From assembly GCF_009857445.1 (NCBI RefSeq), contig NZ_WWCN01000018.1, positions 1 to 64,000 on the forward strand: 64,000 bases of DNA, given 5' to 3'. The notes under the pieces are model-generated. The model saw only the letters and a list, made by a program, of their open reading frames with translations. It made no database searches and had not been told where the DNA came from. A program made the translations under genes and the position numbers. The first letter of the stretch is position 1. Each line of letters starts with the position of its first letter. Source of the DNA: Duganella flavida. GTDB lineage: Bacteria > Pseudomonadota > Gammaproteobacteria > Burkholderiales > Burkholderiaceae_D. This document shows, piece after piece, positions 1 through 7,872 of the stretch.

Positions 1-1
1 C

Positions 2-330
2 AAAGCCGCCGCTGATGCCGCCGCCAAAGCGGCCGCCGATGCTGCGTCCAAAGCCGCCGCCGACGCTGCCACCAAAGCCGCTGCCGATGCCGCCGCCAAA
101 GCGGCCGCCGATGCTGCATCCAAAGCTGCCGCCGACGCTGCTGCCAAAGCCGCTGCTGATGCGGCCGCCGCCAAGACAGCAGCCGATGCTGCCGCAGCCG
201 CCGAGACCGCCAGAGCGGCGGCAGAAGCCGCGGCCAAGGCTGCTGCCGATGCAGCGGCCAAAGCGGCCGCCGACGCCGCTGCCAAGGCCGCCGCCGATGC
301 GGCCGCCAAAGCCGCAGCCGATGCCGCCAC
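2..330 (+). repeat. 24-bp tandem repeats coding for KAAADAAA-type octapeptides
   Basis: Roughly 13 imperfect copies of a 24-nt unit (aaagccgccgctgatgccgc followed by cgcc, with drift). They preserve the reading frame and encode alternating Lys-Ala3 and Asp-Ala3 blocks. The array begins before the window, so total copy number is unknown. Confidence 0.85.
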
Positions 331-595
331 CACTCAGAACCAGAACCAGCCAGTGGCCGCCGCCATCAATTCCACGGTCAACATCATCAATACCTCGGTC
401 AACGCCAGCCAGAAAAGCAGCGCCCCAAGCACGGTGCCCGATACGCGGGTGGCCAGCAGTGGCAGCAGCGGCAGCAGCAGCGGCGGCAGCACGCCGGACG
501 ACAAGGTGCCGGATGAGAAAAATGCTGATGGCAGCAGCAAGGTCTTCAATACTGCGAACGCCAAGGAGCAGGTCAAGAAAATGTATTGCAACTAA
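2..595 (+). CDS. C-terminal end of a TpsA-like exoprotein with an Ala/Lys/Asp repeat stalk (5' truncated)
   Basis: The reading frame is open from the window edge to TAA at 593-595, about 197 residues, and the start lies outside the window. The first ~110 residues are octapeptides of the type KAAADAAA, predicted to form a long alpha-helical stalk like TolA domain II. They are followed by an Asn/Gln/Ser-rich stretch, a Ser-Gly linker, the motif STPDD, a charged Lys/Asp region and the end VKKMYCN. The same tail order (Ser/Gly, STPDD, charged, VKKLYCN) ends the TpsA protein at 2357-6988, so this is probably a second exoprotein served by the neighbouring TpsB. This is inferred from the shared tail; the N-terminal secretion domain is not visible. 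Confidence 0.7.
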   Translation, partial: KAAADAAAKAAADAASKAAADAATKAAADAAAKAAADAASKAAADAAAKAAADAAAAKTAADAAAAAETARAAAEAAAKAAADAAAKAAADAAAKAAADAAAKAAADAATTQNQNQPVAAAINSTVNIINTSVNASQKSSAPSTVPDTRVASSGSSGSSSGGSTPDDKVPDEKNADGSSKVFNTANAKEQVKKMYCN

Positions 596-757
596 GTGCA
601 GGCAAAAATCCAACACTTGCCTGACAGTTACAGGCTCGGCGGGTAAGAACGCCGCGCAGCAAGGGGGGGCTATGCTAGCATCGGGGGAAAGATTGTTAAT
701 GTAAAATAATAAAATGCCAAGCTTGACAGTGCTCACTGCCAGATAAGAGTCCACAAC
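596..757. other. Intergenic region upstream of the TpsB gene
   Basis: The 162 nt contain small hairpins (gcctg/caggc and cggcg/cgccg) without a T-run, an AT-rich stretch near 700-715, and a TTGACA at 723-728. No well-spaced -10 hexamer accompanies the TTGACA. A promoter for the downstream operon probably lies here but I cannot place it. Confidence 0.4.
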
Positions 758-2341
758 ATGAGATATAGTCTAACGCGCCTGCTTGCGGGTTCCGTTCTCG
801 CCGCCGCCGTCGCTTCGGCCTGGGCCGCACCGGCGCCCGACGACAGCACCATCCGCTTTGAAATTTCCCGCTTCGAGGTCAAGGGCAACACGCTGTTGCC
901 GCCAGCCGAAATCGAGGCCGCGCTGGCGCCCTACAGCGGCAAACAGCGCGACTTCGGCGACGTGCAGCGGGCGCTGGAGGCGCTGGAAGCGGTCTATCAC
1001 CAGCGCGGTTATAACGTGGTGACGATCGAACTGCCGGAGCAGGAACTCAACGGCGGCGTGGTGCAGCTGCGTGTGGTGGAAACCAGGATCGGCCGTGTCA
1101 GCGTCAAGAATAACCAGCACTTCGACGAAGCCAATATCCGCCGCAGCCTGCCGGCGCTGCAGGAGGGCCAGTCGCCCAACCTGAAGGCCGTGTCGAATAA
1201 CCTCAAGCAGGGCAACGAGAATCCGTCCAAGCAAGTGACGATGAAACTGCAAAGCGGCGAGAAGGACGATGAAGTCGACGCCGTGCTGGACGTCAAGGAT
1301 GAATCGCCGTGGAAGGTGATGGCCAATGCCGACAACACCGGCACCACCGCTACCGGCAAGACCCACGTCGGCGTGGTGCTGCAAAACGCCAACCTGTTTG
1401 GGCGCGACCACCTGGCTTCGCTCCAATACACCTCCTCGGCCGAAGAGCCGGGCCGCGTCAAGGTGTACGGCGCTGGCTACCACATCCCGCTGTACGCCAG
1501 TGGCGATTCGCTGGATTTCTACGCCAGCTATTCCAATGTCGACTCCGGCACAGTCAGCGCCGGCGCCTTCAATCTGGCCGTCAGCGGCAAGGGCGCGGTG
1601 TATGGCGGGCGTTACAATCAGGCCCTGGCCAAGCGCGGCGAACTCGACGCCAAGCTGTCGTATGGACTGGACGTGAAAGCCTTCAAGAACAGTGTGTTGT
1701 TGGGTGACACCGAGCTGGGCAACAACGTCACCGTGCATCCGCTCAGCATCAGCTACCAGGCCAGCCTGCCGATCAAGCAGGGCGAGATGGGCGGACAAGT
1801 CACCCTGTTGCGCAACGTCTCGGGCGGCAGCAACGGTGGCCAGGATGCCTTCACCCTGGTGCGTCCGGCTTCCAAGGCCAACTACACCATCTTGCGCTTC
1901 GGCGGCAGCGTGACGCGTGCACTGGCCAGTGAATGGCAGCTGCGCGCCATCGTCAACGGCCAGTACAGCAACGATGCGCTGATTCCGGGCGAGCAGTTCG
2001 GCGCTGGCGGCGCCAGCTCGGTGCGCGGCTTCATCGAACGCGAAATCGCCAACGACTCCGGCCTCGGCGTTAATCTGGAGGCCTACACGCCCAACCTGTG
2101 CGCGCGCGCCGCCTGGAACTGCCGCCTGCTGGGCTTCTACGACAGCGCCTACGTGCACCGTAACAAAGCCCTGCCGAGCGAACTGGCCAGCACGACCATT
2201 GCCAGCGCCGGCGTCGGCGCGCGCTTTGTCCTGTCGACTTATGTGAACCTGCAACTGGACTACGGCCATGTGACCAAGGCCGGCGCCACCACCCGCGCCA
2301 ATGCCAACCGCCTGCATCTGCGCCTCGGCCTTGCTTACTGA
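758..2341 (+). CDS. TpsB outer-membrane transporter, ShlB/FhaC/HecB family
   Basis: The protein has 527 residues. It would insert in the outer membrane as a 16-strand barrel and secrete its TpsA partner. A Sec signal peptide is visible (about residues 1-23, ending AWA). A POTRA-type region follows, beginning near residue 31 (RFEVKGNTLL). The C-terminal half is a beta barrel carrying the conserved VRGF motif (residues 422-425) of the L6 loop found in FhaC-type transporters, and the chain ends in an aromatic residue (LGLAY). The length fits the family (about 500-590). The stop is immediately followed by the TpsA gene, the classical TPS order. TpsA-like proteins lie on both sides, so it may serve two substrates. 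The family call is secure; the cargo is inferred from position. Confidence 0.93.
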   Translation: MRYSLTRLLAGSVLAAAVASAWAAPAPDDSTIRFEISRFEVKGNTLLPPAEIEAALAPYSGKQRDFGDVQRALEALEAVYHQRGYNVVTIELPEQELNGGVVQLRVVETRIGRVSVKNNQHFDEANIRRSLPALQEGQSPNLKAVSNNLKQGNENPSKQVTMKLQSGEKDDEVDAVLDVKDESPWKVMANADNTGTTATGKTHVGVVLQNANLFGRDHLASLQYTSSAEEPGRVKVYGAGYHIPLYASGDSLDFYASYSNVDSGTVSAGAFNLAVSGKGAVYGGRYNQALAKRGELDAKLSYGLDVKAFKNSVLLGDTELGNNVTVHPLSISYQASLPIKQGEMGGQVTLLRNVSGGSNGGQDAFTLVRPASKANYTILRFGGSVTRALASEWQLRAIVNGQYSNDALIPGEQFGAGGASSVRGFIEREIANDSGLGVNLEAYTPNLCARAAWNCRLLGFYDSAYVHRNKALPSELASTTIASAGVGARFVLSTYVNLQLDYGHVTKAGATTRANANRLHLRLGLAY

Positions 2342-2356
2342 TTGAAGATAGAGACG

Positions 2357-5300
2357 ATGAAACCTAGCTCCTTTAAACTGCGCCGCAAGGTCCTGGCCGT
2401 GGTAGTGGCCGCCGCCTTCAGCAGCGTGCAGGCCAATCCGGTGGCGCCGACCGTGGTGCACGGCATGGCGACCTTCAACCAGCAAGGCAGCCTGTACTCG
2501 ATCACCAATACGCCCAACACCATCATCGACTGGCGCAGCTTCTCGATCGCGCCGGGCGAGATCACCCGTTTCATCCAGCAAAGCGCCGACAGCAAGGTGC
2601 TGAACCGCATCACCGGCCAGGACCCGAGCCAGATTCTCGGTTCGCTGCAATCGAACGGCAAGGTGTTCCTGATTAACCCGGACGGTGTGATCTTCGGCGC
2701 CGGCTCGCGCGTTGATGTGAACGGCCTGGTGGCCTCCAGTCTGAATATGTCCAACGCCGATTTCCTGGCCGGGAAAAACAATTTCGACGGCGCCGCCAAC
2801 GCGGGCAAGGTCAGCAACCAGGGCAGCATCACCACGCCGTCCGGCGGGCAGATTTTCCTGATTGCGCCGGCGGTGGAAAACAGCGGCATCATCTCGTCGC
2901 CGAACGGTGACGTGGTGCTGGCCGCAGGCAAGAGCGTGCAGCTGTTTGATTCCAGCGATCCGAATGTGCAGGTGGTGGTATCGTCGCCATCCGACCAGGC
3001 CATCAACCTTGGCCAGATCGTGGCGCAGGGCGGCCGCGTCGGCGTGTTTGGCGCACTGGTCAACCAGCGCGGCGTGATCAACGCCAACAGCGCGGTGCGC
3101 GGCGAGAACGGCAAGATCGTGCTCAAGGCCAGTGATACCACGCTGGTGGAAGCGGGCAGCCTCACCAGCGCCACCGGCAGCAACCTCAACACCGGCGGCG
3201 ACATCATGCTGCTGGGCGCGAAAGTGGGCGTGATGGGCAACGCCACAGTCGATGCCAGCGGCGCAGCAGGCGGCGGCTCGGTGCTGGTCGGCGGCGATTA
3301 CCAGGGCAAGAATGCGGCAGTGATGAATGCGCAAGCCACCTACGTGGCCAAGGATGCCGTGATCAGCGCTGACGCTACCGAGAGCGGCGACGGCGGCAAG
3401 CTGGTGGTGTGGAGCGACAAGGCGACGCGCATGTACGGTTCGCTGTCGGCGCGCGGCGGTGCACTGGGCGGCAACGGCGGCTCGGTGGAAACCTCGGGCG
3501 ACTACCTCGACGTGGCCGGCGCGCGCGTGAGTACCCGCGCCTTCAAGGGCGCCACCGGACTATGGCTGCTCGACCCATTCAACATTACGGTGATCACCAG
3601 CGAGGGCGGTTCGCTGGACGGCCTGGACACGTTTGGCACCGACACCAGCGGCACCTCCAACGTCAGCGCCAGCCTGATTTCTGGCGCCAGCAGCAATGTG
3701 GTGCTGCATGCGCGGCATGACATCACCTTCAACGCCGGCATCAACAACAGCAACGCTGGCGTGAGCCTGACTGCGGTGGCCGGCAACGACATCATCGTTA
3801 ACAATCCGATCTACATGAACGGTGACGTTACGCTCAGCGCCAACGACGCCACCAGCGGCGCCGCCACCGGCATCGGCGGCGTGACCATTGCCAGGTATTC
3901 GGATACGGACACCATCCGCACCAACGGTCACAAGCTGACGGCCACCGGTTCTTTCATCACCATCAACGGCAAGCTCAATCTGGGCGGCGGCGACCTCGAT
4001 GCGCAAGCTACGGTGGCCGAAGGCGTGATTACGCTGGGCGCCAACAGCGCCGTGGCGACCTCTGGCTTTGGCATGCTGTCCTTCAAGGCGGATAACCTCA
4101 GCCTGGGCGGCGCCGCCGGCACCATCGGCGGCGGCTCGTCGGACGGCAGCGATACGGTTTCGATTATCAGCAGCACTGCCGGTCGCGACATCGTCTTCGG
4201 CGGTGCGCCTGCTACTGGCAAACTCAGCCTGGACGCCACCGGCTTGCAATCGATCGCCACTGCTAACTTGAACATCGGCCATGCCGGCGCAGGCAGCATT
4301 ACCACCGGCGTCGACGTGGCATTGAACAACGTTGGCAACCTGCTACTGGAAAGCGGTAACGACATCACGCTGAGCAAGGCGCTGTCCGGCACAAACAACC
4401 TCTACGTGAGCGTGGACGGCACCGGCACCCTGAGCACCAGCAGCGGCGTCAGTCTCTCCGGTCTCAATACGATCGGGCTGACCAGCAACAAGATGGCGCT
4501 GGCTGGTAATATCAGCGCAGGCACCATCACGGTCGGTACTTCTGGGGCGACCACCGGCATCAGCCTCGGGGCCGAAGTCTCCGACAAGCTCAGCCTGACA
4601 CAGGCGGAACTCAATACCCTGCGCTCGGGCACGCTAACGATCGGCACCGGCGAAAGCTATAGCGGCGCCATCACCGTCGGCGGTGCGATCGACCTCAGCA
4701 GCGGCAGCACCGCTACCAGCAACCTGAACCTGCGCGGCGGTGCGATTACCGTATCGAGCACGCTGCAGACGCTGAGCGGCCTGAGTATGGATGCCGGCAG
4801 CGGCGCCCTCAGCGGCGCGGCAGCGATCACCGCTGGCGCCTTGTCGGCCAAAGGCGGCTCGGTGGCGCTGACCGGCGACAATACGGTGGCCGGGGTCAGC
4901 GGCATTTCCCGCAGCGGCGCGTTTTCGTTTGCCACGCTGGGCAACCTGAACATCACCGGCGACATGACTGGCGCCACCGGCATCACCCTGCAATCGGGCG
5001 CCGATATCACCCAGAACAGTGGCGCCGTGCTGACCACGCCGTCGCTGAGCATCACCGGTGCGCCGGGCGCGGTGCAGTTGACGGGCATCACCAATCACAT
5101 CGCTGCGCTGAGCGCCACCAGCGTCGGCTCGCTGACGGTGAAAAATACCGATGGTATTAGCCTGAACGCCATTTCCTTGAGCGGTGCCAAGACCGGCGGC
5201 TCCGCTGCAATCAGCGCGCCGACCATTGACGTGGCGGGCGCCATCGATGGCAAGAGCCAGAGCGTGACGCTGGATGGCGGCACGGTGAATGTCAACACAG

Positions 5301-6988
5301 CCGGTTCGGCTGCCGTGTTCCGTATCGGCGCCGATACGCTGAACCTGAACGCAGACCTCACTGCCACGGTGGCCAGCATCACGCCGCACACGGCGGGCTA
5401 CAGCATGCAGCTCGGCGATAGCACCGGCTGCAGCACGGGTTGCCTGTCGGTGCAAAAGCTGTATCACGTGGTGGCGCCGACGATTGGACTGGGCTCGACT
5501 AACGCTGAGCTCAATGTGGGCAACATCGTGGCCAACGGCTTGGCCGGCGTCGGTACCACGGATAGCAGCTACAGCGCGGTGACCCAGCGCATCGGCCTGC
5601 TCAGCTATGCTGGCAACATTACGCAGCTGGCGGCAATCAATGTGCGTGACCTGGGGATTGAAACTGCGGGCAATATCACACTGGCCAATTCCGCTAATAC
5701 CGTCAGCAATCTGGCGGTGTCGCAGACCGGCTCCGGCAACCTGAGCTTCTCGAACACCGGTCCGCTGGCGATTGCGAAGCTGACCGGCGGTTCCTCCACC
5801 TCCCAGGTGCTGTACAACATCGACGGTGTGAATACGCTGGGCTCGGCCACCTTCAACGTGACCGGCGCGCTGATCAAAGGCAGCGGCACCGTGCCGGGCG
5901 GTACGCTGACGGCCAATACGCTGACCGTAAACACGACCGGCGGCGTTGGCGACTCTTCGCTGGCGCTGGCTACCCAAGTGTCGGAGCTGACAGTGACCAA
6001 TACGGCGACCAGCGGCACGGCGCCGATCAATATCGCCAACACCAACAACCCGGCTCACCCGGATAGAGCCACGGTGCATAATGTGCTGCAGGCGGGCACC
6101 GGCAACGGCGGCAGCTTCACCATCGACAATATCGGCGGCATGACGGTGGCCGGCAACGTGCAAACCAGCACCGGCGGAATTACGCTGCAGACGCACAGCC
6201 CGCTGGAGATCGATGGCCATGTGACGACGGATTCCGGCAGTATCATGATGGCGGCGGGTACCGGCTACGGCACTGACAACGTTCTGACTATTGGCGGCTC
6301 GGCGAGCGTGAGCTCGACCAGCGGCAGTGTGACGATGACGGCGACCAGCTACGTGCCGGGCGGTACGGTGACGGACGTGCATGGCGCGGTGTCGCCAACG
6401 CTGATTCCAGCGCCGACTCCTACGCCGCCCCCAACGCCAACGCCAACGCCAACGCCGACCCCAACCCCGACGCCAACGCCAACGCCAACGCCGACGCCAA
6501 CACCGACGCCGACGCCGACGCCGACGCCAACGCCGACACCAACGCCGACACCGACACCAACGCCAACGCCGACGCCGACGCCAACGCCAACGCCAACGCC
6601 GACGCCAACGCCAACGCCAACGCCAACGCCAACGCCAACGCCGCCACCATCGGCCGACATCTGCACCATCGCGCCGAATTCGGCGCTGTGTCAGGTATTG
6701 TCGCCGCCGACGGCAACGGAACCGGTCAAGCCGGTGCAGCAGGCGTCCAACCAGGTGATCACGACCTTGGCCTCTGGCGACGCGCTCATCACGAGCGACA
6801 AGAAACCAGCTACAACCAGCAGCTCCAGCACCTCTGGCAGCTCCAGTAGCTCCAGCGGCGGTGCTGCTACCTCGTCCACGCCGGACGATACCAAGTCCGA
6901 AAAGAGCACCGACAAAGTGGCCGATGACGCATCCAAAGACAAGAGCGGAATTAAAAATGACCAAGTTAAAAAACTGTACTGCAATTAA
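2357..6988 (+). CDS. TpsA exoprotein: filamentous haemagglutinin-type adhesin with Pro-Thr stalk
   Basis: The protein has 1543 residues from ATG 2357, chosen over TTG 2342 because a purine-rich GAGA lies just upstream and the frame then begins with a normal signal peptide (about 1-26, ending VQA). The TPS secretion domain follows, with the signature NPDGVIFG at residues 107-114, then about 1200 residues of Gly/Ser/Thr/Asn-rich beta-helix repeats. Near residues 1353-1430 comes an uninterrupted Pro-Thr repeat. The tail carries C1436 and C1445, a Ser/Gly linker, STPDD, charged residues and the end VKKLYCN with C1542. Family knowledge says such proteins are exported by the adjacent TpsB and act as adhesins or exoenzymes; no enzymatic domain is visible. 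The 3' end overlaps the next gene by 32 nt. Confidence 0.93.
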   Translation: MKPSSFKLRRKVLAVVVAAAFSSVQANPVAPTVVHGMATFNQQGSLYSITNTPNTIIDWRSFSIAPGEITRFIQQSADSKVLNRITGQDPSQILGSLQSNGKVFLINPDGVIFGAGSRVDVNGLVASSLNMSNADFLAGKNNFDGAANAGKVSNQGSITTPSGGQIFLIAPAVENSGIISSPNGDVVLAAGKSVQLFDSSDPNVQVVVSSPSDQAINLGQIVAQGGRVGVFGALVNQRGVINANSAVRGENGKIVLKASDTTLVEAGSLTSATGSNLNTGGDIMLLGAKVGVMGNATVDASGAAGGGSVLVGGDYQGKNAAVMNAQATYVAKDAVISADATESGDGGKLVVWSDKATRMYGSLSARGGALGGNGGSVETSGDYLDVAGARVSTRAFKGATGLWLLDPFNITVITSEGGSLDGLDTFGTDTSGTSNVSASLISGASSNVVLHARHDITFNAGINNSNAGVSLTAVAGNDIIVNNPIYMNGDVTLSANDATSGAATGIGGVTIARYSDTDTIRTNGHKLTATGSFITINGKLNLGGGDLDAQATVAEGVITLGANSAVATSGFGMLSFKADNLSLGGAAGTIGGGSSDGSDTVSIISSTAGRDIVFGGAPATGKLSLDATGLQSIATANLNIGHAGAGSITTGVDVALNNVGNLLLESGNDITLSKALSGTNNLYVSVDGTGTLSTSSGVSLSGLNTIGLTSNKMALAGNISAGTITVGTSGATTGISLGAEVSDKLSLTQAELNTLRSGTLTIGTGESYSGAITVGGAIDLSSGSTATSNLNLRGGAITVSSTLQTLSGLSMDAGSGALSGAAAITAGALSAKGGSVALTGDNTVAGVSGISRSGAFSFATLGNLNITGDMTGATGITLQSGADITQNSGAVLTTPSLSITGAPGAVQLTGITNHIAALSATSVGSLTVKNTDGISLNAISLSGAKTGGSAAISAPTIDVAGAIDGKSQSVTLDGGTVNVNTAGSAAVFRIGADTLNLNADLTATVASITPHTAGYSMQLGDSTGCSTGCLSVQKLYHVVAPTIGLGSTNAELNVGNIVANGLAGVGTTDSSYSAVTQRIGLLSYAGNITQLAAINVRDLGIETAGNITLANSANTVSNLAVSQTGSGNLSFSNTGPLAIAKLTGGSSTSQVLYNIDGVNTLGSATFNVTGALIKGSGTVPGGTLTANTLTVNTTGGVGDSSLALATQVSELTVTNTATSGTAPINIANTNNPAHPDRATVHNVLQAGTGNGGSFTIDNIGGMTVAGNVQTSTGGITLQTHSPLEIDGHVTTDSGSIMMAAGTGYGTDNVLTIGGSASVSSTSGSVTMTATSYVPGGTVTDVHGAVSPTLIPAPTPTPPPTPTPTPTPTPTPTPTPTPTPTPTPTPTPTPTPTPTPTPTPTPTPTPTPTPTPTPTPTPTPTPTPTPTPTPPPSADICTIAPNSALCQVLSPPTATEPVKPVQQASNQVITTLASGDALITSDKKPATTSSSSTSGSSSSSSGGAATSSTPDDTKSEKSTDKVADDASKDKSGIKNDQVKKLYCN
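6413..6649 (+). repeat. Hexanucleotide array (CCRACR) coding for (Pro-Thr)n
   Basis: About 38 tandem 6-nt units, mostly ccaacg, ccgacg and ccgaca, encode an unbroken Pro-Thr stalk near the C-terminus of the TpsA exoprotein. Unit length is a multiple of three, so copy-number change would lengthen or shorten the stalk without a frameshift. Confidence 0.95.
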
Positions 6989-7805
6989 AGCACTGTGGGT
7001 GCTGATGCTGTTCTGTGTGGCCGGCGCAAGCTGGGCCGCGCAGGTGGCGGGCACGGTGGTGCAGCTGAGCGGTCCGCTGCTGGCCAAGAAGGCCGACGGC
7101 GCGGTGCGTATCTTGTCCATGAAGTCCGAAGTGGAAAGCGGCGACACACTGGTGACTGAGAAGAACACCTACGCCATGGTGAAATTCATCGACAACAGCG
7201 AAATCACGCTCAAGCCGTCGACCACCTTCAAGGTCGAGAACTTCAGCTACGATGCCGGCAAGCCAGATGGCGACAACGCCTCGTTCAACCTGGTCAAGGG
7301 CGGCCTGCGCTCGGTGACCGGGCTGCTGGGCAAACGTAACAAGGAAAAGTTCGCAATGAAGACGCCGAGCGCCACCATCGGTATTCGCGGCACCACCTTC
7401 ATTGCCGAGTGGGTAGAGCCATCGCCTGAAGCGGTGGCGCAGGCAGCGGCCGCGCGCCAGGCCTGGCTAATGGCCAGCACCGCAGCGTTGGGTGACAGCT
7501 ACCCGGTCCAGCCGCTGATGCTGGCGCAAGGACCGGTGCCGGCGTCGCCAAACGGCTTGGCCCCGGGGCTGTACGTTCAGGTGATTGACGGCATTATCAA
7601 TTTGAGTAACAAGGGCGGCTCCTTCCAATTCAATGCCGGGCAGTTCGGCTTCACGCCGAGTCCCACCCAGCAAGCGGTTATCGTGCCGCAGAATCCAGGC
7701 CTGAAATTCACGCCGCCGCCAGTCTTCAACGCCAGTTCTACAACATCAGGCGGCCCTGCTGTCGGCCCGGCCAAATCCAACCAGGTTGATTGCGAAGTCC
7801 GCTAA
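6957..7805 (+). CDS. Exported FecR-domain protein of the TPS operon
   Basis: The protein has 282 residues from ATG 6957, which lies inside the end of the TpsA gene (32-nt overlap, different frame), suggesting translational coupling. This start gives a clear signal peptide (about residues 1-27, ending SWA). A FecR-type domain follows (about residues 50-150), including SGDTLVTEKNTYAMVKF and a GIRGTTF motif. The C-terminal third is Gly/Pro-rich with a penultimate-region Cys (VDCEVR). There is no transmembrane anti-sigma segment and no sigma-factor gene nearby, so this is not a classical FecR regulator. It is better read as a periplasmic or surface partner of the TPS exoprotein. The domain is well supported; its role is unknown. 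Confidence 0.85.
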   Translation: MTKLKNCTAIKALWVLMLFCVAGASWAAQVAGTVVQLSGPLLAKKADGAVRILSMKSEVESGDTLVTEKNTYAMVKFIDNSEITLKPSTTFKVENFSYDAGKPDGDNASFNLVKGGLRSVTGLLGKRNKEKFAMKTPSATIGIRGTTFIAEWVEPSPEAVAQAAAARQAWLMASTAALGDSYPVQPLMLAQGPVPASPNGLAPGLYVQVIDGIINLSNKGGSFQFNAGQFGFTPSPTQQAVIVPQNPGLKFTPPPVFNASSTTSGGPAVGPAKSNQVDCEVR

Positions 7806-7812
7806 AAAAACC

Positions 7813-7843
7813 TTGACCTTCCAACCGTGGGATACTTGATGCT
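7813..7843 (+). promoter_or_regulatory. CueR-type promoter of copA-cueR
   Basis: TTGACC (7813-7818), a 19-bp spacer typical of MerR-family promoters, then GATGCT as -10 (7838-7843). The spacer carries CCTTCC...GGATAC, a half-degenerate version of the CCTTCC-N7-GGAAGG dyad seen upstream of copZ at 19163-19193. The two sites align base for base around the -35. Confidence 0.75.
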
Positions 7844-7872
7844 GTAGATGGTGAAACAGCATTGGGTGTCCC

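Noticed and set aside
2..330. CRISPR-like array or non-coding satellite
   Set aside because: Units are contiguous without unique spacers and keep a continuous reading frame; it is a coding repeat.
723..747. Sigma-70 promoter TTGACA...GATAAG before tpsB
   Set aside because: Spacing between the hexamers is only 13 bp, too short to support the call.
770..3334. An 854-codon open frame on the minus strand across tpsB and tpsA
   Set aside because: It lies opposite two well-supported genes, has an Arg/His/Ala-rich composition typical of antisense frames in high-GC DNA, and shows no domain or start signal.
6413..6649. Non-coding microsatellite
   Set aside because: The 6-nt units sit in frame inside the TpsA gene, which continues to a conserved tail and stop.
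4634..7168. An 844-codon minus-strand open frame opposite the adhesin repeats
   Set aside because: Its low-complexity Arg/Trp region is simply the complement of the Pro-Thr array; it lacks any recognisable domain.
6957..7805. Classical FecR anti-sigma regulator
   Set aside because: There is a cleavable-looking export signal, no cytoplasmic sigma-binding domain and no adjacent ECF sigma gene or siderophore receptor.
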